Below, piece by piece: positions 27,874-37,700 of a DNA stretch of 64,000 nt. Under the pieces are notes generated by a model. It worked only from the letters and a program-made list of their open reading frames with translations. It did not search any database and was not told where the DNA came from. The position numbers and the translations under genes are program-made. The stretch's first letter is position 1, and each line of letters opens with the position of its first letter. The stretch is from Bacteroidales bacterium (GTDB lineage Bacteria > Bacteroidota > Bacteroidia > Bacteroidales > P3). The DNA is taken from NCBI GenBank assembly GCA_017451385.1, contig JAFSPS010000047.1, positions 58,669 through 122,668 of the forward strand, read 5' to 3'.

Positions 27874-29265
27874 TCAGAAGTAGAGGTCTCGTTCGCCATT
27901 GCCAATCTTGTCGAGGGTGTCGCATACGCGTTTGCGTGTTGCTTCGCGTTCGAAGGATGCGGCCATGTCATGCAGCAGGCGCATGCCTTTCTCGCGTGTC
28001 TCGGGTGAGGCATAGTCTTCCAAATATTCGCGGAAGGTGAACATGGCGTTTGGTTTGCAGAACTCTTTGATTAGTCCTGGCTTGGCGAGGTCCATAAAGT
28101 CGGCTCCGACGCGTCCTTTGCGGTAGCATCCGGTGCAGAATGAAGGCAGATAGCCTTTGTCGATGATGGAGCTGATGACCTCGTCAAGCGAGCGATGGTC
28201 GCCGAGTGTGAACTGAGCGCCTGTGGAGGTGTCTTCGTAGCCGCCCGGGTTGGTCTCGCTGGCTGCCGAAATCTGGCTGACGCCATATTTGATGAGTTCG
28301 TCGCGCATGGCGGGGCTTTCGCGCGTGGAGATGATGATGCCGGTGTATGGCATGGCGATGCGTATGATGGCGATGATTTTCATGAAGTCCTTGTCTGCCA
28401 CAGGGTGCGGGATGTTCTCTGGCAGACTGAAGGGGGTGCCTTCGGCGGGTTCTATGCGGGGGAACGAGACGGTGTGGGGGCCGCAGCCGTAGTCCTCTTC
28501 GAGATGGCGTGCATGCTCCATGAGAGCGAGGATTTCGAAGCGATAATCGACAAGGCCAAAGAGGACGCCGAGGCCGACGTCGTTGATGCCGCCCTCTTGA
28601 GCGCGGTCCATGACGGTGAGGCGGTAGAGGTAGTCGGCTTTAGGTGTTCCGGCAGGATGGAACTCCTTGTAGGCTATGGGGTCGTAGGTCTCTTGGAAGC
28701 AGACGTAGGTGCCTATCTGTTCGGCTTTGAGGCGAGCGAAGTCTTCGACCTCCATAGGTGCGAGTTCGACATTGATGCGGCGGATGCGGCTGTTTTTCTC
28801 GTCGCGTGCGGCATAGGTGCGGCGAATGGCCTCCACCATATAGGAGGTGTCGTTGCGTCGGCTCTCGCCGCATATCAGGAGAGCGCGTTTGTGCCCCATA
28901 CGCAGTAGGGCGCGTGTCTCCTCCTCTATCTCGTCCATCGTCAGCACTTTGCGTTTCAGAGTGAGGTTGTCTTTGCGGAAGCCGCAGTAAACGCAGTTGT
29001 TGACGCAGGCATTGCCAGTATAGATAGGAGCAAAGAAAACGAGGCGTTTGCCGTAAATCTCTTCCTTGCAGTAGTGTGCGGTGTCGAGAATCTTCTTGAT
29101 GCCCTTCTCGTCCTCCACGCAGAGCAGACGAGCCACATCGTTGAGGTCCAGTCCCTTCAGTTGGCGAGCTTTGTTGAGGATGTCGTTGAGTTGCTCGTCG
29201 GAGGGAGCGTTGTTGTCTAAAAGGCCGTAGAGTTTGTCGCGGTCGATGAAGTTGTGATGACGCAT
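27874..29265 (-). CDS. hydG: [FeFe]-hydrogenase maturation radical SAM enzyme HydG
   Basis: Radical SAM tyrosine lyase that makes the CO and cyanide ligands of the [FeFe]-hydrogenase H-cluster. The 463 residues have the radical SAM cluster motif CVNNCVYCGF (CX3CX2C) near 86 and, at the C-terminus, CTGC followed after exactly 22 residues by Cys in EFCKPNAM. This CX2CX22C pattern binds the second cluster and separates HydG from the related thiazole enzyme ThiH. Length is typical. hydE, hydF and the hydrogenase gene are not in this window, so the rest of the system must be elsewhere if functional. Confidence 0.94.
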   Translation of the reverse strand: MRHHNFIDRDKLYGLLDNNAPSDEQLNDILNKARQLKGLDLNDVARLLCVEDEKGIKKILDTAHYCKEEIYGKRLVFFAPIYTGNACVNNCVYCGFRKDNLTLKRKVLTMDEIEEETRALLRMGHKRALLICGESRRNDTSYMVEAIRRTYAARDEKNSRIRRINVELAPMEVEDFARLKAEQIGTYVCFQETYDPIAYKEFHPAGTPKADYLYRLTVMDRAQEGGINDVGLGVLFGLVDYRFEILALMEHARHLEEDYGCGPHTVSFPRIEPAEGTPFSLPENIPHPVADKDFMKIIAIIRIAMPYTGIIISTRESPAMRDELIKYGVSQISAASETNPGGYEDTSTGAQFTLGDHRSLDEVISSIIDKGYLPSFCTGCYRKGRVGADFMDLAKPGLIKEFCKPNAMFTFREYLEDYASPETREKGMRLLHDMAASFEREATRKRVCDTLDKIGNGERDLYF

Positions 29266-29526
29266 GAGTATAATTTTTTTTTTAGAAAGTAGAGGTGTGT
29301 ATTTGTTTTTGTGAGCTTTTAATGAACAAAGAAAAGTTTATTTCTTGGGTGTTGTTGTGTGCGTTTTTAATGTATGATGAGTTTTTTGCCATGAGTGGCA
29401 AAGATGCTGATATATTGTTGTTTTGTCTTTCGTCATTGGGAATGTATTTGCATGTTGGCACGTCATTTGTTAGGCGACGGGCGCATCAAAAAAGTTAGAC
29501 ATTTGTCAATGCAAAAATACATTTTA

Positions 29527-29558
29527 TTTGGTTGTGAAAAAAAGAAATCGTATATTTG
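29527..29558 (+). promoter_or_regulatory. Full Bacteroidota promoter for first barrel gene
   Basis: TTTG at 29527-29530 and TATATTTG at 29551-29558 with a 20-base spacer fit the Bacteroides -33/-7 consensus exactly. The start of the barrel gene is 63 bases downstream of the -7 box. In the 356-base gap from hydG (29266-29621) I see only this promoter, the leader hairpin and a doubtful short ORF. Confidence 0.8.
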
Positions 29559-29567
29559 CACTTGTAT

Positions 29568-29583
29568 TCGGTCGGAAGACCGA
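29568..29583 (+). promoter_or_regulatory. 5' leader hairpin with GGAA tetraloop
   Basis: TCGGTC-GGAA-GACCGA forms a 6-bp stem closed by a GNRA-type tetraloop at the predicted 5' end of the barrel-gene mRNA, followed by an A-rich unpaired leader. A role in mRNA stability is a guess; no known riboswitch is recognised. Confidence 0.4.
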
Positions 29584-29621
29584 TTAAATAACAATTAATA
29601 ACTAATTAAAACATCAAAAAA

Positions 29622-30299
29622 ATGAAAAAAGCACTTTTATTTTTTGCTGTGGTAGCATTTGCTTTCACTGCTAATGCACAATTCTTTGTAGGTGGTAACC
29701 TCGGTCTGCACCGTGATGCTACGGGTGCTACTTATGATGGTAAAACGTATGGTGCCAAAGATGTCAATTTTGACTTCACATTCGCACCTAAAGTTGGCTA
29801 TCAGATTAATGACGCATTCCAAGTTGGAGCCAAGTTCCTGTGGAATCGTACAGAAGCATTAGAGTATGTTGCATTGAAGTCAGATGACTATAAAGTTGAC
29901 TACAAAGACAATAACTATGTCAATATGTTCGGCTTTGGTATCTTTGCTCGCTACAACGTATATAATGCCGGTTCTTTAACGGTATTCTGTGAGGCCGACT
30001 TGTCTATGTTGTTCGGTACTTATAAGAATTCAGTAACTTTTGTTGATGGTACTGGTTCCGATTTAACCGTTGATGGCAACAAGGCTACCGATTTTAGAGT
30101 TGGAATTACTCCAGGTTTGAACTATGCTTTCAACGAGCACTTCTCGATGGACCTCTATCTTGACCTCCTTGGAATTTCGTATAATAAATACTCAGTTAAA
30201 TCGGCTACGGATGATAAATATGTTGTAAATAACCGTGAATTCAACCTCCTCAGCGAACAAAATGGTATTCTCTCCATTGGTTTCAACTACAAGTTCTAA
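29622..30299 (+). CDS. Outer-membrane beta-barrel protein (paralogue 1)
   Basis: The 225-residue protein has a signal peptide ending ANAQ near 20, alternating beta strands and a C-terminal aromatic (FNYKF), the hallmark of small outer-membrane barrels in Bacteroidota. It is a clear paralogue of the next gene: same length, matching YKEDN/YKDNN, FARYNVY/YARYTAF, TPGLNYAFNEH/TPGVNYAFNEH and the identical ending GFNYKF. It has its own consensus promoter and a strong downstream terminator. Ligand or role unknown. Confidence 0.85.
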   Translation: MKKALLFFAVVAFAFTANAQFFVGGNLGLHRDATGATYDGKTYGAKDVNFDFTFAPKVGYQINDAFQVGAKFLWNRTEALEYVALKSDDYKVDYKDNNYVNMFGFGIFARYNVYNAGSLTVFCEADLSMLFGTYKNSVTFVDGTGSDLTVDGNKATDFRVGITPGLNYAFNEHFSMDLYLDLLGISYNKYSVKSATDDKYVVNNREFNLLSEQNGILSIGFNYKF

Positions 30300-30333
30300 T
30301 TTTATAGGACTTATTTAGAATTAAAGATATGCG

Positions 30334-30366
30334 AAGGGTACTGCAATTTGCGGTACCCTTTGTTGT
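30334..30366 (+). terminator. Terminator after first barrel gene
   Basis: AAGGGTACTGCA pairs with TGCGGTACCCTT (12 bp, one wobble) around a short loop, followed by TGTTGT. It lies 35 bases after the stop and separates the two paralogous barrel genes. The remainder of the 330-base gap holds only the promoter of the second copy. Confidence 0.75.
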
Positions 30367-30515
30367 ATGATGTGTATTGTTGTAGGTATATAAGAATTGA
30401 GTAATTACCAAGTTTTCAAGAGTTTCGTTTTGATTATTTACTGTTTTGCTTTTTGTAGGAAACCATTGACGGGATACTTGTAAAAGTCCTTTGCAAAAGT
30501 TTTGTTGTTGATTTT

Positions 30516-30546
30516 TTTGATGCATGAAGAAAAAAATGTATTTTTG
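30516..30546 (+). promoter_or_regulatory. Full Bacteroidota promoter for second barrel gene
   Basis: TTTG at 30516-30519 and TATTTTTG at 30539-30546, spaced by 19 bases. The -7 box is 83 bases before the ATG. Each of the paired paralogues therefore has its own strong promoter. Confidence 0.8.
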
Positions 30547-30629
30547 CTGATAGATATACTATTGTTAAGGACCGACAAAGAGTCATCGTATTGTTCTTGA
30601 CTATTCTAAAAACGAAATAATAATTAACT

Positions 30630-31307
30630 ATGAAAAAAGTTTTTTTACTGATTGCAGCATGTGTATTTGCATGTGTTGCTAATGCACAGATTATTATTGG
30701 AGCTGAAATTGGAATGAACTGGAAAAGCAATTCGTCGCGCGATGGAGGTATCTACAGTGCTGGAGGCACGGTGTTCTCCGACGTATGGGTGACGCCGTCG
30801 ATAGGATATGTGATAAACGATAAGTTCATGCTTGGCGTTTATGGAGATTGGGAACGGACAGACAACATCGACAAGACGGCGTTGTCCAAAGACCTTGAGA
30901 AGATGGCGTATAAGGAGGATAACTTTTTGAATCTTATTGGTGCAGGAGTCTATGCTCGCTATACAGCATTCAAGGTCAGCAGGATGTCTTTATTCGTTGA
31001 AGGCACCTTTGATGCGCTGTTCGGGAAAGACAGATACAAAAAAACTTTTGACGCCCAGAGTGGTGATGATGTTTCCTCTGGAGGTTTGAAACATGGCATT
31101 TTCACTGTTTCGGTAACTCCCGGTGTCAACTATGCGTTCAACGAGCATCTTTCGGCAGATGTATTTGTTGATATATTTGCTATTACTTATTCATGCCATC
31201 AGACAAAGGACAGCTCAAAGACAGACAAGATAGATTATAGTCGTAGGTTTGATTTTCTTTCTACTGATGATGGCGTTATCTCGCTCGGCTTTAATTACAA
31301 GTTCTAA
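30630..31307 (+). CDS. Outer-membrane beta-barrel protein (paralogue 2)
   Basis: A 225-residue barrel protein with a signal peptide ending ANAQ near 20 and the C-terminal FNYKF. It shares its length and many strands with the preceding gene but differs in the exposed-loop regions, for example around residues 30-50 and 135-150, as expected for surface loops. It is transcribed from its own promoter. No partner gene follows: downstream lies a gene remnant and then the giant minus-strand gene. Function unknown. Confidence 0.85.
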   Translation: MKKVFLLIAACVFACVANAQIIIGAEIGMNWKSNSSRDGGIYSAGGTVFSDVWVTPSIGYVINDKFMLGVYGDWERTDNIDKTALSKDLEKMAYKEDNFLNLIGAGVYARYTAFKVSRMSLFVEGTFDALFGKDRYKKTFDAQSGDDVSSGGLKHGIFTVSVTPGVNYAFNEHLSADVFVDIFAITYSCHQTKDSSKTDKIDYSRRFDFLSTDDGVISLGFNYKF

Positions 31308-31394
31308 GATATTATTGTTGGGAGTTTTCTTCCATGTTAGAAGTGTGTTTAGATTTGAGTTTTTTTTGTTTCTTAATGGAACGTGTTTGCCGTA

Positions 31395-31659
31395 TTACTT
31401 TCCTGAGGTGACATGACATCGGTATAGCAGTCCGAACAACCATAGGGAAATTTTATTGCCATGTCCGATGTCAATATTGTCGCTAACGACAAAAGCGTCT
31501 TCGATGCCTTTTATTTGAGAGAATCCTTTGCTTCGACCTCCTACCTCAAAAAGCCATCTTCCATCAGCCACAATGTCGCCATGTTCTGGCATGGACAGTG
31601 TGTGACCAACACCGAGTTGCGAGGCGAGAAATGTTTGTTTTTTTTACAAAGAATGCCAT
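31395..31659 (-). pseudogene. Remnant of an AAA-family ATPase gene with DUF4143 C-terminus
   Basis: The minus strand from 31643 to 31398 encodes a frame reading FLASQLGVGHTLS, then GDIVADGRWLFEVGG, KGFSQIKGIEDAFVV, and GNKISLWLFGLLY. This is the usual C-terminal end of Bacteroidales ATP-binding proteins with a DUF4143 domain, which normally run to roughly 400 residues. The Walker motifs and most of the gene are missing. An ATG at 31659 just before it is out of frame by one base across an A8 run, so promoter-proximal and C-terminal ends seem to have been joined by a deletion. The frame reads past the usual LY terminus for eight residues. Confidence 0.75.
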
Positions 31660-31663
31660 TTTA

Positions 31664-31711
31664 TTACTTTGAAAAGTAAAAAATGTGGTAAAATCTTACT
31701 TTGGAAAGTAA
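31664..31711. repeat. Twin palindromes TTACTTT-NN-AAAGTAA
   Basis: Two perfect 7+2+7 inverted repeats occur at 31664-31679 (centre GA) and 31696-31711 (centre GG). Their centres are 32 bases apart, about three helical turns. Both share the flanking AAAATG, so the unit is also a direct repeat. They lie immediately upstream, on the minus strand, of the ATG of the ATPase remnant, where an operator or promoter would be. Dimeric regulator binding is inferred. Confidence 0.7.
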
Positions 31712-31765
31712 AAAATGGGTAGGTGACAACATCTCTCTTCACACTGAATGAGGACGTTAGAGAAA

Positions 31766-34700
31766 CTAATCTTTTATAACTTCTATCACGCCTTTGTGTT
31801 CTATAGTGTTTTGCGGGTTGCTGCCTTGGAAGAGGAAATAGTAGGTTCCGGCTGGCATATTGGCAGGGTTCCAACCGTCGTCGGAGGTCTTAAGGTTGAC
31901 GGATTTGTGCACTAATGCACCCCAGCGGTTGTAGATGCGTAGCTCGTTGTGGGGCCAGCAGTTGTTGTCGAGGCCCACGATGCTGAAAATGTCGTTGTGG
32001 CCGTCGCCGTTGGGTGTTACGAGATTGGGGAAGAGCAGAGTCTTATCGCAATAGTCGATAAGGTAGAGTACGGTGAGATTGAGGTGTATGATGCTGTCGC
32101 AGTGACCAATTTTGGTGTGCATCATCATCTTTTCATCGACAGCGGGGTACATATATGTGCTGCCGTCGGGAGCGATGTAGGGCAGGTTCTCCTCTTTGAC
32201 GGTATCATAGATATTAAATTCGTGAGTTGGTAGCACCGTGAGGAAAAGGATGGTGATGCTGTCGCACTGGTCGCGATTAGTGAGGCGTTGGATGTAGGTG
32301 TCGGAGATGTTCAGTTGGCGACCATTGAATGAGTAGTAATAGTTGTCGCAGATGGTGTCGATGATAGTGTCTCTGTCGCTATGATAGATGGAGAGCACGA
32401 GCGTCACGATGCTGTCGCATCCGTTGCGGTCTGGCACGGTGTCGATGTATTTCTCGCTGCGGGTGTAGGTCTGTCCGTCAATGGGCCATACATAGCTGTC
32501 GCATCCACGGAACGTCTCGGTGTGGAATGTGCGATGATTGACTTTGAGGAGCAGCACGCTGATGCTGTCGCATCCGACAGCATTGACGTTGCGGCGTGTC
32601 ACTGTTGTATCTTGCTGATATTCGGTGTTGTCGTAGGACCATGTATAGTGGTCGCATACGGTGTCGCGAGTGATAGAGACTGGCGAGGAGTTGCGTATGG
32701 TAAGATGTAGCACCACGATGCTGTCGCATCCAAAGGAGGTGGCGAGGATGGCGGTGTCTGTGGTAGAGATGGTATGCGTGCGACTGGTTTGCTGCCAAGT
32801 GTAGGTGTCGCAGGTGTCGGCAGCGATGTGGGAGGTGTCGCTATAGTGCATGGAGAGGCGCAGAGCGATGGTGCTGTCGCAGGCGCGGCTGGTCACGACG
32901 GTGTCGAGATAGATGCCGCTGCTGTCGAGCTGGCGGTCGTTAGCGGCCTGCCATGTGTAGGTGTCGCAGCTCACGGCATCGGCGGTGTCTATGCCTACAT
33001 GGACGGTGACGGTACGCGTGTCGCTGCAAAGGATTTTGTTGAACGATATATCGTCGATGCCGAAGTCGTTGCCGATGCCGAGGATGTTATGGTTGAGGAT
33101 GCGTATGTTGGCTTTAGAAGTATCGCCGCTGTTCCAGAGGAAGAAATGTTGCATCCATACACCGTCGGCGGATGCACTGTCTGTCATATATACTTCAGGT
33201 CCAGCCTCAGCACCATTTATGTAAACTTGGAGCTCGGCGTGGTTTTGTGTGGACAGAGATGTCGTCCACATGGAGAAGATGTATGTGCTGTTGGGTTCGA
33301 CGGATATGCGTTGTCCCCATGTCGTCCCATTGGCAGTCAGCATGCCGTCGGCAAGGAAGAAGCGTCCGGCGGTGTCGTTAGGTGTGGTGTGGTCTCGTCC
33401 GCCCAGACCCAAGTTGCCGGCAGCATCATAGACTAACTCGTATTCGCCGTATTGGTGGTCGTGGTTGATGAAGCTGAGGTCGGTGAAGAAGCCCGTGTTG
33501 CCAAGAGAGAAGTCGCCATTGAAGATGCGGTTGCGGCCAAGGCGGAAGGAGGTGACGGTGTAGGTCTGCGTGGCCTCTGGGCGTGCCGATACGGAGGAGA
33601 CGCTGTCCAACACCAAGCTGTCGCTAAGTGATGCGGCAGGAGACCACATATATAGGTCGCCACCGGTGGCGTGGAGCGTTGCCATGCCACAGGTGAAGAT
33701 GGAGGTGTCGGGGCTGAGTGATAGCGATGGCGAGGGGGCTATGTAGAGGTCGAGGGTTTGCAGGCTGTCGCATCCTGCGGCGTTGGTAGTGTGATGCTGA
33801 TAGATGCCGGAGGAGGTGTGCATGCTGTGGTCTATGAACCATAGATAGATGTCGCAGGCTTCGGCGGAGTCTGTCGGTGCGATGCTGCTGTAGCGCATGG
33901 TGAGGTGCAATGTCAGCGTGCTGTCGCATCCGGCATCGTTGGCGAGGTGTGCCGTGGCATAGGCAGAGGTGCGGTAGGTGTGGCGTGTGGCATCCCAGAA
34001 GAAGCTGTCGCAAGAGGTGTAGTTGAGCGTAGTGTCGGAGCTGTGGCGTATGGATAGGTTGATGGCGGGCACGCTGTCGCATCCGTCGCGGTCGGTGACG
34101 GTGTCGATGTAGATGCCGGAATGTAGTATTACGGTGTCGTGGTCGGTGTGCCATGTGTAAGAGTCGCAGCTGGTTACGGCTATGGTGTCGCCATCAGGGA
34201 CAAAGGGTCGCAGAGCGAGTCGCAAGCTGTTGTTGACGGTGTCACATTCGGTCTGCTGACCGCCGTTTTGCGCTATGCCCCATCCGCCATCGTTGGCACT
34301 GACGGTGATGCTGTCGGTGTGCAGCTGGCAAAGGACGCGACGAGCAATGAACAGTCGCATGGTGTTGCACTGTCCGGGTTCTAAGGTGCGAGAGGCTGTG
34401 TTGGTGACGAGAGCATTGTCGCGATACTCGCCTCCATAAACCGTCACGCGATGAGGGGCGAAGAACGGCGTCTCGCCTTGGTTGCAGTATTTGACGCTGA
34501 CAGAGATGCCTGAGTTGTTGTAGTTGATGGCTGTGGAGTCTTCGGACACGAAGACATCAGGTGCCGTCATGAAGATGTCGCCGTTACGATTGAGTGTGGG
34601 TGTCTGTCGGAGGAAGCTGTTGAAAGGCTCGGTGCCGTTGGGGAAGCGAGTGGCGATGTTGAACTGATGGGAGGGGACGGTGAGGTCTTCGTTGATATTT

Positions 34701-37700
34701 ACGGAGTTGTAGTTAAACTGGTTCCACACCGTGCGCGCCGAGCCCCAAGCGCCTGCTTGCCGGCTGCCATAGACGCGCAGGTCGCCGCTGTAGGGGACGC
34801 GCTGATTGTTGAAGAGCGTGTCGTTGGCGGTGACGATGATTTCGGCATGGCCGTCGCCGTTGACGTCAGCCACGATGGGATATTCCGACACGGTGCCGCT
34901 ATGGCAAGTGATTGGCGTGGTGATGTCGGCGAGCGTGACACCATCGACGATGCCGAGCTGTGTCTCGGTGCGATAGATAATCTCGTTGCGGCCGTCCTGA
35001 TTGAAGTCGAACACGGCAAAACCGCCCGTCTCGCCCAGTGCCGAGGCGTTGTGCATGAGGCGTATCTTGTTGGGCTGGGAGGCGTCGAAGGTGAAGGTGC
35101 GCATGGCATCGGGGTGGTTGAAGATGATTTCGGGAGTGCCGTTGCCGTCGAGGTCGCCACAGAAGGGGATGGAAGGAGTCTGCCCTGAGTTGGCATTATA
35201 GGGATAGTAGGGGTATCCGCCGGTCATGACGACGTTATAGTACCCGATGATGGTAGAGGTCTGTCCGTTCCATACATAGAGGTCTGTCCGGTTGTCGGCG
35301 CGGAAGCCGAGCACGCAGACATCTTCGTCGCCGTCGCCATCGAAGTCGGCAATGAATGTCTGCCCGTCCCATCCTTGAATGTTGCTATTTGCTTCGGTCT
35401 GGCGAAGTATGCTCCATGTGTTGCCTGCCGTTCCGGAGGTGTTGTTGATGACCGGTTTGTAGATAGTGTTGCCGGCGCACAGTTCGAGATGGCCGTCGCG
35501 GTCTATATCGGTCAAAGCTTGCATGTAGTATTTGTAGGGAGCACCAACGTTGGGATAGGTGATGCTGCCGGTATAGCGGTTGACGATGGGCGTGTTGGCG
35601 GGAGTCCAGTTGGAGTTTGGTGCGCCGTAGCCCATGCCTGTGCTTTGCAGTGTGCCTTGCAGCAGTAGCGTGCCCGTTTGAGCATCGAAGATATAGGGGC
35701 CGCAAACAATTTCTGGTCTGCCGTCGGCGTTGATGTCGGCAGCCATGATGATGTAGCGGCGGTCTATCTGGATGTTGCTGCGCCATAGAGTGCCGGTGCC
35801 TCGAATGTCGTAACAGTAGAGGTAGTGGTCTTCGGCAAGGAGATAAAGTTCAGCTATGCCGTTGGCGTCGGCATCGATGATGGTCATCAGCTGTCCGGAG
35901 AAGCGGTAGGTCTCGGTGGGGATATGGTATTTCTGTGTTCCGTTGCGCCCGTCGATGACAATCAGGTCGTCGCCATAGCGAGAGGCTATGGGAGTGCCGC
36001 AGACGACAATGTCGGGGATGCCGTCGCCATCGACATCGCCCACAAAGGGCGTGGTGCCGCTGTTGGCTCCCGGCACGCGGTAGAGTTCCTGCATGTCGAA
36101 GGCTGATGCAGGCGGTTGCACGTAGCATTGCGGGTCTTGGACAACATCGGGTGTGTCGATGGGGCAGTCGTGGATGGTGAGGTCGAGAGTGCGCAGGCTG
36201 TCGCATCCAGAATGGTTGGTGAGGGTGTCGTAGTAGATGCCGGAGGCGGTGAAGGTGCTGTCGTGTCCGTTGATGCGCCATTCGTAGTAGTGGCAGATGC
36301 CCACAGTTTCTACTGCGGCGTGGCTCGAATGGCGAATGGTGAGATTAAGAGTGTAGTTGCTGTCGCATCCGTAGGTGTTCTGATGGCGAACAACGTCGGA
36401 GGTAGAGGTTGTGTAGAGACTGTCGTTGACGAGCCATAGAAGGCTGTCGCACAGGTTGGTATCGGTGGTGAAGGAGTGCGATGGATGTATGGTGATATCG
36501 AGAGCTACGCTGCTGTCGCATCCGCTGGCGGTGGTGGCATGGCTTGCATAGCGTCCGCTTGTTGTTATCACGGTGTCGCTGTTGAGATGCCATGTATAGC
36601 TGTCGCAGGCCGTTGTTGTGGTAGTGTCGGTAGCTACGTGTACTGTTATGTCTGCCGTGCAGCCGCATTGAGGCTGCTGGAGCGTGTCGAGGCTGTAGCC
36701 ATGCACGGTATATGTGGTAGTGGCGGTGGGTGTGGCAGTTATGGTGCTTGTGCTGCCGATGTTGCTGCTGTCGCTCAGCGTATTGCTTGGTGTCCAGCGA
36801 TAGAAGTCGGCACCAGAGGCACGCAGTGTTGCTGGCGAGCATGAGATGATGGTGGTGTCGGCGCTTACAGACAGGATGGGTGTAGTATAGAGTGCGAGGT
36901 GCAGCAGGTTGATGACGTCGCAACCATCGCTGTTGACGATAGTGTCGCTATATGTGCCGCCGACGGTGTATGTAGTGCCGTTGTAAGGCCATACAAAGAC
37001 ATCGCATACTGTGGTGTCGGTTGTCGTGACGCTGCCATAAGCAATAGTTAGGTCAAGGGTGATAATGCTGTCGCAGCCTTGAGAGGTTTGTAGCGTTAGA
37101 TATGGAGTGTTTGTGGTTGTATTGTAGATGTTGCCGTCTATCCATGTGATGCTGTCGCATGCTGTATGTACGTCGGTGGTGGTCTTGCTGCGGTTGATGA
37201 TGAGGCTCAGCGTGACGAGGCTGTCGCATCCGCTTGCGTTGACATAGAGGCTGTCGAACGTTGTGGTGTTGGTGAAAGAGGAATCTATTGCACCATAGTA
37301 GTATTGGTCGCAGGCGGTGTCATTGATGACGTTAGTGGGGCTGGTGTGGCCTAATACGAGATAAAGCCCTGCCACGCTGTCGGTGCCGCCTCGTCCTACG
37401 GTGTCAAAGTAATATACGCCGTTGGCAAAGTAGGTGGTGCCATGCCAGCGCAGGCTGTCGCAGGCGTTGATAGTTTCGTAGGTGGTGTCGCTGCATTGCA
37501 TATCGAAAGGGATGGTCCATGTGTTGTTGAGCGTATCACATTCGCCTTGTTGTCCGCCGTGCTGTGCGATGCCACTGCCGGCATCATTGACAGCAACGAC
37601 GATTTGGCTGATGGCGCGGCTGCAGAGGTCTATGCGGCTGAAGTGGTGCGTCTCGCTAGTCGATGCGCCAATGGCGAGGGGGGTGCTGACGGATATGGAT

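Noticed and set aside
29322-29498. 58-codon plus-strand ORF with two hydrophobic stretches between hydG and the first barrel gene
   Set aside because: No promoter element directly upstream, no recognisable family, AT-rich, and it overlaps the region leading to a strong promoter. It could be a small membrane protein, but the sequence gives too little support.
31461-31679. 72-codon plus-strand ORF opposite the ATPase remnant
   Set aside because: The minus strand of the same bases encodes recognisable ATPase C-terminal sequence, so the plus-strand frame is its shadow.
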